The notes below the pieces were generated by a model. It was not told the DNA's origin. It worked only from the letters and a program-made list of their open reading frames with translations, and searched no databases. Shown here piece by piece: positions 46,037-55,644 of a stretch of DNA of 64,000 nucleotides. Location: assembly GCF_004214895.1 (NCBI RefSeq), contig NZ_CP035952.1, forward strand, positions 1 to 64,000, written 5' to 3'. Position 1 is the first letter of the stretch; each line of letters opens with the position of its first letter. Made by a program: the position numbers and the translations under genes. The DNA is from Pseudomonas tructae (GTDB taxonomy: Bacteria; Pseudomonadota; Gammaproteobacteria; Pseudomonadales; Pseudomonadaceae).

Positions 46037-46105
46037 ATGGTCAGGAACACAATCACCCCAGTGCGTAACGCCAGGGCATTGAGTGCAGCCAAGGAGCGGT
46101 ACTGA
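46037..46105 (+). CDS. Possible 22-residue leader peptide upstream of the SfnB-like gene
   Basis: An ATG at 46037 preceded by GAGGTAGGT opens a 22-codon frame (MVRNTITPVR...AAKERY) whose TGA (46103-46105) overlaps the ATG of the next gene as TGATG. The ribosome binding site of that next gene (AAGGAG) lies inside the small frame, so its translation would couple to, or control, the SfnB-like gene. It has no cysteine or methionine run. No homolog is recognised; it could be chance. Confidence 0.45.
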   Translation: MVRNTITPVRNARALSAAKERY

Positions 46106-47346
46106 TGTCCAATCTGGCAGAAACCACAGTCCACAGTGATCTGGACAGCGCCCCGCTGTTGTTGCCAGCCAAGGTGCTGAGCAACGACGCACAAGCCCTG
46201 CAAGCGGCCCATGAGCTGGCCGAGGCGGCGCGCGACCAGGCGGCCAGGCGCGACCAGCAACGCAAGCTGCCCTGGGCGCAAATCGAACAGTTCACCCACA
46301 GCGGCCTGGGCAGCATCAGCCTCCCGCGGGCCTTCGGTGGCGCACAGGTATCCTTTGTCACCCTCGCCGAGGTGTTTCGCATCATCAGCGCCGCCGATCC
46401 GGCGCTGGGGCAGATCCCGCAAAACCAGTTCGGCATTGTGCAACTGCTCAAGGGCGCCGCCACTGAACGCCAGCAAGCACTGCTGTTCAAGTCGGTGCTC
46501 GACGGCTGGCGCATCGGCAATGCCGGGCCCGAGCGCGGCACCAAGCACACCCTGGAGCTCAAGGCACGCATCACCCGCGAGGGCGATCACTATGTGCTCA
46601 GCGGCCAGAAGTTCTATTCCACCGGCGCCCTGTTTGCCCATTGGGTGGCGGTCAAGGCGCTGAACGATGAGGGCCGTCAGGTCATGGCCTTTGTCCGGCG
46701 CGGCACCCCGGGCCTGCGCATTGTCGACGACTGGTCCGGTTTCGGCCAGCGCACCACTGCCAGCGGCACCGTGCTGCTGGACAAGGTGCAGGTCGATGCG
46801 GACTTGGTGATCGACACCTGGAAACAAGGCGAAGTCCCGAACATCCAGGGCGCCGTCTCGCAGCTGATCCAGGCGGCCATCGATGCCGGGATTGCCGAAG
46901 CGGCGATTGCCGACACCATCGCCTTTGTCCGCGAAAAGGCCCGGCCGTGGATCGACGCCAAGGTCGAGCGCGCCAGTGACGACCTCTATGTGATCGCCGA
47001 CGTCGGTCGCTTGCAGCTTGAGCTGCATGCTGCCCAGGCGCTACTGGGCAAGGCTGCGCGCGTGCTCGACGAAGTCAGCGCCGCACCCGTCGATGCCGCC
47101 GCTGCCGCGCGCGCCTCGATCGCCGTGGCCGAAGCCAAGGTGCTGACCACCGAGATCTCGCTGCAGGCCAGCGAGAAGCTCTTCGAGCTCTCCGGCAGCC
47201 GCGCCACCCTGGCCGAGTTCAACCTTGACCGACACTGGCGCAATGCCCGCGTGCACACCCTGCACGACCCAGTGCGCTGGAAATACCACGCCGTCGGCGC
47301 CTATCACCTCAACGGTACCCTGCCTGCCCGGCACGCCTGGATCTGA
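46105..47346 (+). CDS. SfnB-family sulfur acquisition oxidoreductase, copy 1
   Basis: Acyl-CoA-dehydrogenase-fold flavoprotein of 413 residues, most like the SfnB family of sulfur acquisition oxidoreductases and to DszC-type monooxygenases. Recognisable segments: GLGSISLPRAFGGA, the motif GQIPQNQFG, FYSTGALFAHW, DDWSGFGQRTT and the C-terminal HWRNARVHTLHDPVRWKYHAVG. It probably oxidises a small organosulfur compound with reduced flavin from a partner. Paralogous to the next gene, 22 bases downstream. AAGGAG precedes the ATG. Confidence 0.88.
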   Translation: MSNLAETTVHSDLDSAPLLLPAKVLSNDAQALQAAHELAEAARDQAARRDQQRKLPWAQIEQFTHSGLGSISLPRAFGGAQVSFVTLAEVFRIISAADPALGQIPQNQFGIVQLLKGAATERQQALLFKSVLDGWRIGNAGPERGTKHTLELKARITREGDHYVLSGQKFYSTGALFAHWVAVKALNDEGRQVMAFVRRGTPGLRIVDDWSGFGQRTTASGTVLLDKVQVDADLVIDTWKQGEVPNIQGAVSQLIQAAIDAGIAEAAIADTIAFVREKARPWIDAKVERASDDLYVIADVGRLQLELHAAQALLGKAARVLDEVSAAPVDAAAAARASIAVAEAKVLTTEISLQASEKLFELSGSRATLAEFNLDRHWRNARVHTLHDPVRWKYHAVGAYHLNGTLPARHAWI

Positions 47347-47368
47347 CCAGACCACTGGAGCCCTGTTT

Positions 47369-48574
47369 ATGAGCCTTTTTCCACAACCGCAGGCTAACGT
47401 CGCGGTCATCCACACTGACGCCCAGGCCTTGCACATTGCCGAGGAAATCGCCGTCCAGCTGCGCCGCGACAGCGCCCTGCGCGACCGCGAACGACGCCTG
47501 CCGCACCCTGAACTGGAGCTGTTCTCGCGCTCCGGCCTGTGGGGCATCAGCGTGCCCAAGGCCTACGGTGGCGCTGGCGTATCGAACGTCACCCTGGCCC
47601 AGGTCATCGCCCGCATCGCCCAGGCCGACGCCTCGCTGGGGCAAATTCCGCAAAACCATTTCTATGCCCTGGAGGTCCTGCGGGTCAACGGCAGCCCACA
47701 GCAGCAACAGCGCCTGTACGCCGAGGTACTGGCCGGCCAACGCTTCGGCAATGCCCTGGCCGAGCTCGGCACCAAGACGGCCCACGACCGCACCACTGCC
47801 CTGAGCCGCGATGGCGACGCCTACCGGATCAATGGCCGCAAGTTCTACGCCACCGGCGCGATCTATGCCCAGCGCATTCCTACCTCGGTAGTCGATGAAG
47901 CGGGCGTGCAGCATCTGGCCTTCGTACCGGCAGACAGCACCGGTTTGAAGGTTATCGACGACTGGAGCGGCTTCGGCCAGCGCACCACCGGCAGTGGTTC
48001 GGTGGTGTTCGACCAGGTGCCAGTCGCCGCCGAGGATGTGTTGCCATTCCAGAGCGCCTTCGAGCGCCCGACCACAGTCGGCCCGCTGGCGCAGATACTC
48101 CATGCCGCGATCGACACCGGCATCGCCCGCGCCGCGTACGAAGATGCCCTGCACTTCGTGCGTACCCGCAGTCGGCCATGGATCGACTCCGGCGTCGATC
48201 AGGCCAGCGAAGACCCGTTGACCCTGAAGTCGTTCGGCCACCTGGCGATTCGCTTGCATGCCGCCGAAGCGTTGCTCGAACGGGCGGGCGACTATCTGGA
48301 CCGCGCCCAGGCCGAAGCGAATGCCGAAACTGTCGCCGCCGCCTCGATTGCCGTGGCCGAAGCGCGGGCAATCAGCACCGAGATCTCGCTGGCCGCCGGC
48401 ACCACCCTGTTCGAGCTGGCCGGCAGCCAGGCGACCCTGGCCGAGCACGGCCTGGATCGTCATTGGCGCAACGCCCGGGTGCACACCCTGCACGACCCGG
48501 TGCGCTGGAAGTATCACGCCATCGGCAACTACTACCTCAACAACGAAAACCCACCGTTGCGGGGCACGATCTGA
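47369..48574 (+). CDS. SfnB-family sulfur acquisition oxidoreductase, copy 2
   Basis: Protein of 401 residues, clearly paralogous to the preceding gene product: shared GQIPQN, DDWSGFGQRTT and DRHWRNARVHTLHDPVRWKYHA. It arose by tandem duplication followed by divergence. The ATG at 47369 is used, since the longer frame to 47225 overlaps the previous gene. Its stop overlaps the next start (TGATG). A role in oxidation of sulfones or similar sulfur sources is inferred from family and context; the individual substrate is unknown. Confidence 0.87.
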   Translation: MSLFPQPQANVAVIHTDAQALHIAEEIAVQLRRDSALRDRERRLPHPELELFSRSGLWGISVPKAYGGAGVSNVTLAQVIARIAQADASLGQIPQNHFYALEVLRVNGSPQQQQRLYAEVLAGQRFGNALAELGTKTAHDRTTALSRDGDAYRINGRKFYATGAIYAQRIPTSVVDEAGVQHLAFVPADSTGLKVIDDWSGFGQRTTGSGSVVFDQVPVAAEDVLPFQSAFERPTTVGPLAQILHAAIDTGIARAAYEDALHFVRTRSRPWIDSGVDQASEDPLTLKSFGHLAIRLHAAEALLERAGDYLDRAQAEANAETVAAASIAVAEARAISTEISLAAGTTLFELAGSQATLAEHGLDRHWRNARVHTLHDPVRWKYHAIGNYYLNNENPPLRGTI

Positions 48575-49965
48575 TGGCCAAGAAAAAGATCCTGCTCAAC
48601 GCCTTCAACATGAACTGCGTCGGGCATATCAACCACGGCCTGTGGACCCACCCACGGGACAACTCGAGCCAGTACAAGACCCTCGAATACTGGACCGAGC
48701 TGGCCCAGCTACTGGAGCGCGGGCTGTTCGACGGCTTGTTTCTCGCCGATATCGTCGGCGTCTACGACGTCTACCAGCAGTCTGTTGCTGTACCGCTCAA
48801 AGAGTCGATCCAGCTGCCGGTCAACGACCCACTGCTGCTGGTCTCGGCCATGGCCGCGGTCACCCGCAACCTTGGTTTCGGCCTGACCGCCAACCTGACC
48901 TACGAGCCGCCCTACCTGTTCGCCCGGCGCCTGTCGACCCTTGACCACCTGAGCCGTGGCCGGGTCGGCTGGAACATTGTCACCGGCTACCTCGACAGCG
49001 CGGCCAAGGCCATGGGCCTGGATCAGCAACCCGAGCACGACCGCCGCTATGACCAGGCCGACGAATACCTTGAGGTGCTGTACAAGCTCTGGGAAGGCAG
49101 CTGGGAAGACGGCGCGGTGCTCAACGACCGCCAGCAGCGGATCTATGCCCAGCCCGACAAGGTGCACAAGATCAAGCACCAGGGCGAGTTCTACCGGGTC
49201 GAGGGCTATCACCTGTGCGAGCCTTCGCCGCAGCGTACCCCGGTGCTGTTCCAGGCCGGCAGCTCCGAGCGTGGTCTGAGCTTTGCCGGCAACCATGCCG
49301 AGTGCGTGTTCATCAGCGGCCAGAACAAGGCCGCCACCCGCGCCCAGGTCGACAAGGTGCGTGCTGCTGCCGTGGCCGCCGGGCGTGACCCGCAGGCGAT
49401 CAAGGTGTTCATGGGCCTGACGGTGATCGTCGCCCGCACGGAGGATCAGGCCAAGGCCAAGCATGCCGAGTACCTGCGCTACGCCAGCGCCGAGGCCGGT
49501 GTTGCGCATTTTTCCAGCTCAACCGCTATCGACTTCTCCGAGTACGAACTGGACGAGCCAATCCAGTACGTGAAGAGCAACGCCATCCAGTCCGCCACCA
49601 AGAACCTGCAGAACAACGACTGGACCCGGCGCAAGCTGCTCGAGCAGCACGCCCTCGGCGGGCGCTACATCACCCTGATCGGCTCGCCGACCCAGGTCGC
49701 CGACGAGCTGGAAAGCTGGATCGCCGAAACCGGCCTGGACGGCTTCAACCTGACGCGCACCGTGACCCCGGAAAGCTATGTCGACTTCATTGACCTGGTG
49801 ATCCCCGAGTTGCAGCGGCGCGGCTCGTACAAGACCGCCTACGAACAGGGCAGCCTGCGCGAAAAACTTTTCGCCAGCGACCAGCCTCACCTGCCGGCAG
49901 ACCATCCTGGCGCCAGCTACCGCCATACCACTACGACCCCAACCGGAGCGCTACAGCATGCTTAA
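48574..49965 (+). CDS. NtaA/SnaA/DszA-family FMNH2-dependent monooxygenase
   Basis: Luciferase-like flavin monooxygenase of 463 residues of the NtaA/SnaA/DszA group, members of which cleave sulfones, sulfonates, nitrilotriacetate or thioethers. Characteristic segments are ILLNAFNMNCVGHINHGLW at the start, RGRVGWNIVTGYLDSAAKAMG and FQAGSSERGLSFAG. It probably performs the C-S-cleaving step of the unit, taking FMNH2 from a reductase such as SsuE. It overlaps the previous gene by one base and the next by eight. Confidence 0.9.
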   Translation: MAKKKILLNAFNMNCVGHINHGLWTHPRDNSSQYKTLEYWTELAQLLERGLFDGLFLADIVGVYDVYQQSVAVPLKESIQLPVNDPLLLVSAMAAVTRNLGFGLTANLTYEPPYLFARRLSTLDHLSRGRVGWNIVTGYLDSAAKAMGLDQQPEHDRRYDQADEYLEVLYKLWEGSWEDGAVLNDRQQRIYAQPDKVHKIKHQGEFYRVEGYHLCEPSPQRTPVLFQAGSSERGLSFAGNHAECVFISGQNKAATRAQVDKVRAAAVAAGRDPQAIKVFMGLTVIVARTEDQAKAKHAEYLRYASAEAGVAHFSSSTAIDFSEYELDEPIQYVKSNAIQSATKNLQNNDWTRRKLLEQHALGGRYITLIGSPTQVADELESWIAETGLDGFNLTRTVTPESYVDFIDLVIPELQRRGSYKTAYEQGSLREKLFASDQPHLPADHPGASYRHTTTTPTGALQHA

Positions 49966-50761
49966 GACCTTGATTGCCCGCCCGCTCACCGCCCTGGCGT
50001 TGACCGTGGGCCTGTTCGGCGCCGCCCAGGCCGCCGACGCCTTGAAAGTCGGGACCACCGCAGCCTTTTCCATCCCCCTGGAAGCGGCCGTCAGCGAAGC
50101 GAAGAAGCAGGGCCTGGAAGTCGAGCTGATCGAGTTCAGCGACTGGATTGCGCCGAATGTCAGCCTGGCGGCCGGTGATATCGACGTGAACTACTTCCAG
50201 CACATCCCGTTCCTGGAAAACGCCAAGGCCGCCGCCGGCTTCAACCTGGTCCCCCTCGCCCCGGGGATTATCAACAACGTCGGCCTGTACTCGAAAAAAT
50301 ACAAAAGCTTCGATGAGCTGCCCGAAGGCGCCAGCGTTGCCATCGCCAACGATCCGATCAACAGCGGCCGCGGTTTGCAGCTACTGGCCAAGGCCGGCCT
50401 GATCACGCTCAAGCCCGGCGTCGGCTACAAAGCCAGCGAAGAAGACATCGTCGCCAACCCGAAAAAACTGAAGATTCTCCAGGTTGAAGCAGTGCAACTG
50501 GTACGCGCCTACGATGATGCCGACCTGGTCCAGGGTTACCCGGCCTACATCCGCCTGGCCAAAACCTTCGACGCCACCTCGGCGCTGCTGTTCGACGGCC
50601 TGGACCACAAGGAATACGTGATCCAGTTCGTCATTCGCCCGCAGAGCAAGGACGACCCACGCCTGGCCAAGTTCATCGACATCTACCAGCATTCGCCGGT
50701 GGTGCGTGCCGCCCTCGACCAGGCCCACGGCAAGCTTTACCAAGCTGGCTGGGAGAGCTGA
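49958..50761 (+). CDS. MetQ/NlpA-family substrate-binding protein
   Basis: Periplasmic binding protein of 267 residues of the MetQ family. The signal peptide of about 25 residues ends GAAQA and has no lipobox cysteine, so unlike E. coli MetQ it is probably a free periplasmic protein. Family segments are [35 protein letters not shown] and [20 protein letters not shown]. In this sulfur operon, ligand could be methionine, a sulfoxide/sulfone derivative or another sulfur compound. It overlaps the monooxygenase gene by eight bases and precedes the ATPase gene by one base. Confidence 0.9.
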   Translation: MLKTLIARPLTALALTVGLFGAAQAADALKVGTTAAFSIPLEAAVSEAKKQGLEVELIEFSDWIAPNVSLAAGDIDVNYFQHIPFLENAKAAAGFNLVPLAPGIINNVGLYSKKYKSFDELPEGASVAIANDPINSGRGLQLLAKAGLITLKPGVGYKASEEDIVANPKKLKILQVEAVQLVRAYDDADLVQGYPAYIRLAKTFDATSALLFDGLDHKEYVIQFVIRPQSKDDPRLAKFIDIYQHSPVVRAALDQAHGKLYQAGWES

Positions 50762-50762
50762 G

Positions 50763-51893
50763 ATGAGCGCCGTCAGCGCCCGCGTGGCGCAGGAGCAGCA
50801 GCCGCCTTTCGCGCCTTTGCAACAGGCCCAGCAGCGGGCCTTGCACCCGGAGCTGGGCAACGCCCATGTGCGCTTCATCGGCCTGGGCAAGACCTACCCG
50901 GGCCAGCAAACGCCAGCGCTTGCGGGTATCGATCTGAACATCCAGCGCGGCGAGATCTTCGGCATCATCGGCCGCAGCGGTGCCGGCAAGTCGTCGCTGA
51001 TCCGTACCATCAACCGCCTGGAGCAACCTAGCAGTGGCCGGGTGCTGATTGACCAGGTGGACATTGGCGAGTACGACGAAGATCGCCTGGTGCGCCTGCG
51101 CCGGCGCATCGGCATGATCTTCCAGCACTTCAACCTGATGTCGGCCAAGACCGTGTGGCAGAACGTCGAGCTACCACTCAAGGTTGCCGGGGTGCCCAGG
51201 GAGCTACGCCAACGCAAGGTCACCGAGTTGCTGGAGCTGGTCGGCCTTGAAGAGAAACACCACGTTTACCCCGCGCAACTGTCCGGCGGGCAGAAGCAGC
51301 GTGTCGGTATTGCCCGGGCGCTGGTGCACGACCCAGAGATTCTGCTGTGTGACGAAGCGACTTCGGCGCTCGACCCAGAAACCACCGAGTCGATCCTCGG
51401 CCTGCTGCGCGATATCAACCGGCGCCTGGGCCTGACCATCGTCTTGATCACCCATGAGATGGCGGTGATCCGCGATATCTGTCAGCGGGTAGTGGTGCTC
51501 GAACGCGGCCGCATCGTCGAGCAAGGCACCGTCTGGCAAGTGTTTGGCGACCCGCAACACGAGGTCAGCAAGACCCTGCTCGCGCCGTTGCAACCGGCCC
51601 TGCCAGCTGCCTTGCAGGCGCGCTTGCAGCCGCAACCGCCAAACCCGGAGGCGGCGCTGGTGCTGAGTTTGCGGGTCAGTGGCAAAGACAAACAGGCGCC
51701 GGAACTGTCTTCATTGTTCGCCTTGCTGGGCGGCCAGATCAGCTTGCTACAAGGCGGTATCGAACCAATCCAGGGCCGCGCCCTGGGCCAGTTGGTGGTG
51801 TCGGTGGCCAACTCGCCGCACAGCCACGAGCAGGTGATTGAGCGCGCCCGGCAATGGGCTGCACAAGTGGAGGTACTGGGTTATGTGGTTTGA
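50763..51893 (+). CDS. MetN-like ABC transporter ATP-binding protein
   Basis: ATPase subunit of 376 residues. A 35-residue N-terminal extension precedes the family start [12 protein letters not shown]. Walker [10 protein letters not shown] is at 70-78, the signature is [15 protein letters not shown], Walker B is [14 protein letters not shown]. The C-terminal NIL domain (about 295-376), used by MetN for feedback by the imported ligand, is present but poorly matched by eye. It partners with the MetQ- and MetI-like proteins encoded beside it. Confidence 0.92.
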   Translation: MSAVSARVAQEQQPPFAPLQQAQQRALHPELGNAHVRFIGLGKTYPGQQTPALAGIDLNIQRGEIFGIIGRSGAGKSSLIRTINRLEQPSSGRVLIDQVDIGEYDEDRLVRLRRRIGMIFQHFNLMSAKTVWQNVELPLKVAGVPRELRQRKVTELLELVGLEEKHHVYPAQLSGGQKQRVGIARALVHDPEILLCDEATSALDPETTESILGLLRDINRRLGLTIVLITHEMAVIRDICQRVVVLERGRIVEQGTVWQVFGDPQHEVSKTLLAPLQPALPAALQARLQPQPPNPEAALVLSLRVSGKDKQAPELSSLFALLGGQISLLQGGIEPIQGRALGQLVVSVANSPHSHEQVIERARQWAAQVEVLGYVV

Positions 51894-52527
51894 TCGCTTG
51901 CTTGCGGGTGTGCTCGACACCTTGTTGATGGTGGGCGTCTCGTCGCTGATCGCCCTGCTTGCCGGCGTACCGCTGGCGGTGATCCTGGTCACCAGCGGCA
52001 AGGGCGGGATCTTCGAAGCGCCGACCCTGAACCGGGTACTCGGCGCCTTCGTCAACCTGTTCCGCTCGATTCCGTTCCTGATCCTGATGGTGGCGTTGAT
52101 CCCCTTTACCCGCCTGATCGTCGGCACCACCTACGGCGTCTGGGCCGCAGTGGTGCCCCTGACCATCGCCGCCACGCCGTTCTTTGCCCGCATTGCCGAA
52201 GTCAGCCTGCGGGAAGTCGACCACGGCCTGATCGAAGCGGCCCAGGCCATGGGCTGCCGGCGCTGGCACATTGTCTGGCATGTCCTGCTGCCCGAAGCCC
52301 TGCCGGGCATCGTTGGCGGCTTTACCATCACCCTGGTGACCATGATCAATTCCTCGGCCATGGCGGGTGCCATTGGTGCCGGCGGCCTGGGCGACATTGC
52401 CTACCGTTACGGTTACCAGCGTTTCGACAGCCAGATCATGCTGACGGTGATTGTCATGCTGGTGGTGTTGGTGGCGTTGATTCAACTGGGTGGGGATCGG
52501 TTGGCGAAAGGCTTGAACAAGCGTTGA
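51883..52527 (+). CDS. MetI-like ABC transporter permease
   Basis: Inner-membrane permease of 214 residues with about five transmembrane segments and the docking loop [20 protein letters not shown]. The ATG at 51883, preceded by GTGGAGG, overlaps the end of the metN-like gene by 11 bases. Last gene of the six-gene unit. It is convergent with the RND operon, with a REP palindrome between. Confidence 0.92.
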   Translation: MWFDRLLAGVLDTLLMVGVSSLIALLAGVPLAVILVTSGKGGIFEAPTLNRVLGAFVNLFRSIPFLILMVALIPFTRLIVGTTYGVWAAVVPLTIAATPFFARIAEVSLREVDHGLIEAAQAMGCRRWHIVWHVLLPEALPGIVGGFTITLVTMINSSAMAGAIGAGGLGDIAYRYGYQRFDSQIMLTVIVMLVVLVALIQLGGDRLAKGLNKR

Positions 52528-52531
52528 AATC

Positions 52532-52589
52532 ATCGCGGGGCAAGCCCGCTCCCACAGGCTGGACAGTGGGAGCGGGCTTGCCCCGCGAT
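52532..52589. repeat. REP palindrome between metI-like and RND gene ends
   Basis: Inverted REP pair (GCGGGGCAAGCCCGCTCCCAC and its complement, arms of about 24 bases with a 10-base loop) that starts five bases after the metI-like stop and ends seven bases before the RND gene stop. It sits between convergent genes. Confidence 0.9.
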
Positions 52590-52596
52590 TAGTTCA

Positions 52597-55500
52597 TCAT
52601 TGGCGCTGCGGCTCGCGGATCTTGTACCAGGCCACATACAGCGCCGGCAGGAACAGCAAGGTCAGCAAGGTGGCGATGATAATCCCACCGATCATGGCGT
52701 AGGCCATCGGCCCCCAGAACACTTCGCGGGCGATCGGGATCATGCCCAGGCTCGCTGCCGCCGCGGTCAGCAGGATCGGTCGGCGACGGTGGTTGGTGGC
52801 TTCCAGCACCGCCGCCCACGGTGAGTAACCCTGGGCTTCGTACTCTTCGATCTGGGTCACCAGGATCACCGAGTTGCGAATGATGATGCCGATCAGCGCG
52901 AGAATCCCCAGGATCGCCACAAAGCCCATGGGCGTCCCAGTCGGCACCAACGCCAGGACCACGCCAATCAGGCCCAGCGGTGCCACGCTTGCGACCAGGA
53001 ACAGCTTCTGCACGCTGTGCAACTGGAGCATCAGGAACGTGCCCATGAGGAAGAACATCAGCGGCAACACTTTGGCAATCGGCCCCTGGGCCTTGCCGCT
53101 GGCCTCCACCGTACCGCCGGTTTCCACCTGGTAACCCACCGGCAACTTGCTGGCGAAGTCGTCGATCTGCGGTTTGAGCTCGCGGACCAGGTCTGTCGGC
53201 TGGATATCGCCACGCACAGCCGCCTTGATGGTAATCGTCGGCTTGCGATCACGCCGCCAGACCAGGGGCTGTTCCATCTCGTAGCGCACAGTGGCGAACG
53301 CCAGTAGCGGAATCGAGGTGCCATTGGGTGTGACGATCTGCAGGTTCTGCAGCGTTTGCGGCGAACTGCGCTCACTGTCTTCGGCACGGGCAACGACGTT
53401 GATCAGGTAGATGTTGTCGCTCACCTCGGTCACTGGCATGCCGCTGACGATGCTGTTCATGACATTGGCCACGTCCTCGGACGACAAGCCAAGCTGGCGA
53501 GCCTTGTCCTGGGCGATCTCGACCCGCAATACCTTGCCCGGCTCGTTCCAGTCGTAAATCATCTGGCCGACGTTGTCGTTGCTGTCGAGCAGTGTCGCCA
53601 AGGCAATGGCATGCTTGCGCACTTGATCGATGTCCTTGCCGCTGACCCGATACTGGATGGGTAGCCCTACCGGCGGCCCCATTTCCAGCGACTGGACGTT
53701 TGTACCGATGCCGACAAAGTCCTCGCGCAGCCGTTGTTGCAGGCGTTTGATCAGTCCCTCGCGGGCCTCGAAGCTTTTGCTGACGATCACCAACTGAGCG
53801 TAGTAAGGGTTCTGCAGTTGCTGGTCCAGCGGCAGGTAGAAGCGAATCGCGCCCTGGCCGATGTAACTGCTCCAGCGCACGATATCCGGGTCGCCCTTGA
53901 GCGTCGCCTCCAGCCGATCCACCGCCTTGCGGGTTTGCGCGATCGAGGCGTTCTGCGGCAGGTTGAGGTCGACGAGAATCTCGGGGCGATCCGAAGACGG
54001 AAAGAACTGGTTCTGCACAAAGCGCATGCAGAACAACGCCAGTACGAACAGCAACACGGTGCCGATGATGGTCAGCCAACGATGGCGCATGCACCACAGC
54101 AAACTGTGTTCGAACGCCTTGCCGACACGGCCCGGCTCCTGGTCATGGGCTTTGACCTTGGTACTGAGGATATGCACGCCCAACACCGGCGCGAACATCA
54201 CCGCCACCACCCAGGACACCAGCAAGGCTGCGGCGATCACCGCGAACAAGGTATAGGTGTACTCCCCTGCCGAACTGGCATTGAGGCCGATGGGAACAAA
54301 ACCGGCGACCGTTACCAGGGTGCCGGTGAGCATCGGGAACGCGGTCGAGGTGTAGGCGAAAGTCGCTGCCTGCTCCTTGCTTTCGCCCATCTCCAGGCGC
54401 GTGACCATCACCTCCACGGTGATCATCGCATCGTCGACCAGCAGGCCCAGGGCAATGATCAGCGCCCCCAGAGAGATACGCTGCATGGTAATGCCGCTGT
54501 ACTCCATGAAGATGAACACCATGGCCAGCACCAGCGGAATCGAACAGGCCACCACCAGACCTGCACGCACCCCCAGACTGACAAAACTCACCACCAGCAC
54601 GATGATCACCGCCTCGAACAAGGCGCTGGTGAAACCGCCCACCGCCTCTTCAACCACCACCGCCTGGTCGGAAACAGTGTGCACCCCGACACCCACCGGC
54701 AATTCGCTGGTCACCCGGCTCATCATTTCATGCAGGTGGGCGCCGAAGGCCTGAATGTTGCCGCCCGCCTTCATGCCGATGGCAAGACCAATGGCGGGCT
54801 CGCCGTTGAAACGAAACATCGGTGACGGCGGGTCGACATAGCCGCGCTGGATCTCGGCGATATCGGCCAGGCGGAAAAAGCGGTCATTGATGCGCAGGTT
54901 GACGGTTTCCAGGTCCTTTTCCGAGGCGAACTGGCCACTGGTGCGCACCGAAACACGTTCCGGCCCGGCCTCGATGACACCGGCCGGCGTCACTGCGTTC
55001 TGGGTCTGCAGGGCTTGCAGTACCTGACGCTGGTCGATGCCGAACGACGCCAGCTTGCGTGTGGAAAAATTCAGGTACAGCACCTCGTCCTGGGTGCCGA
55101 TCATCTCTACCTTGCCCAGATTGGGCACTTCACGGATCTCGGCGCGCACTTGCTCGACATAGTCGCGCAACTGGCGCATGGTCAGCCCGTCGGCGGTAAA
55201 GGCATAGATCGACCCGTAGACGTCACCGAACTCGTCGTTAAAGCCTGGGCCCTGAACACCCTGGGGAAACTGGCCACGAATGTCCTGGATCTTCTTGCGT
55301 ACCTGGTACCAGATCTCGGGAATGTTTTTGGACGGGGTGGTATCGAGCAGGTTGACGTAAACCGTCGATTCACCGGGGCGCGTGTAGCTTTTTACATAGT
55401 CGAGCGAGTCCAGCTCTTCGAGCTTCTTTTCAATGCGGTCGGTAATCTGGTTCAGGGTTTCTTCCTGAGTCGCCCCCGGCCAGCGGGTCTGTATGACCAT

Positions 55501-55644
55501 GGTCTTGATGGTGAACGACGGGTCTTCCTCTCGACCCAGGTTCATGTAGGAAATCACGCCCATCAGCAAGCCGACGAACATCAGGTACCAGACAAAGGAT
55601 TGGTGCTTCAGCGCCCATTCCGAGAGGTTGAAGCTTCCTTTCAT
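52597..55644 (-). CDS. RND-family efflux transporter permease, TriC-like
   Basis: Inner-membrane proton-driven efflux pump subunit of 1015 residues, the length of P. aeruginosa TriC. The N-terminus is FNLSEWALKHQSFVWYLMFV; the large periplasmic loops, the TM4 proton-relay aspartates in LGLLVDDAMITVEV, and the C-terminal IGIIIRNSVILV are visible. It is encoded with two membrane-fusion proteins, which is the distinctive TriABC layout (both adaptors needed). The outer-membrane partner (OpmH in P. aeruginosa) is not in the operon. It overlaps the second adaptor gene by four bases. Confidence 0.92.
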   Translation of the reverse strand: MKGSFNLSEWALKHQSFVWYLMFVGLLMGVISYMNLGREEDPSFTIKTMVIQTRWPGATQEETLNQITDRIEKKLEELDSLDYVKSYTRPGESTVYVNLLDTTPSKNIPEIWYQVRKKIQDIRGQFPQGVQGPGFNDEFGDVYGSIYAFTADGLTMRQLRDYVEQVRAEIREVPNLGKVEMIGTQDEVLYLNFSTRKLASFGIDQRQVLQALQTQNAVTPAGVIEAGPERVSVRTSGQFASEKDLETVNLRINDRFFRLADIAEIQRGYVDPPSPMFRFNGEPAIGLAIGMKAGGNIQAFGAHLHEMMSRVTSELPVGVGVHTVSDQAVVVEEAVGGFTSALFEAVIIVLVVSFVSLGVRAGLVVACSIPLVLAMVFIFMEYSGITMQRISLGALIIALGLLVDDAMITVEVMVTRLEMGESKEQAATFAYTSTAFPMLTGTLVTVAGFVPIGLNASSAGEYTYTLFAVIAAALLVSWVVAVMFAPVLGVHILSTKVKAHDQEPGRVGKAFEHSLLWCMRHRWLTIIGTVLLFVLALFCMRFVQNQFFPSSDRPEILVDLNLPQNASIAQTRKAVDRLEATLKGDPDIVRWSSYIGQGAIRFYLPLDQQLQNPYYAQLVIVSKSFEAREGLIKRLQQRLREDFVGIGTNVQSLEMGPPVGLPIQYRVSGKDIDQVRKHAIALATLLDSNDNVGQMIYDWNEPGKVLRVEIAQDKARQLGLSSEDVANVMNSIVSGMPVTEVSDNIYLINVVARAEDSERSSPQTLQNLQIVTPNGTSIPLLAFATVRYEMEQPLVWRRDRKPTITIKAAVRGDIQPTDLVRELKPQIDDFASKLPVGYQVETGGTVEASGKAQGPIAKVLPLMFFLMGTFLMLQLHSVQKLFLVASVAPLGLIGVVLALVPTGTPMGFVAILGILALIGIIIRNSVILVTQIEEYEAQGYSPWAAVLEATNHRRRPILLTAAAASLGMIPIAREVFWGPMAYAMIGGIIIATLLTLLFLPALYVAWYKIREPQRQ

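Noticed and set aside
45901..46104. Sigma-54 (-24/-12) promoter for the SfnB-like operon
   Set aside because: No GG-N10-GC pair with acceptable flanks was found by eye, although SfnR control of related genes is known.
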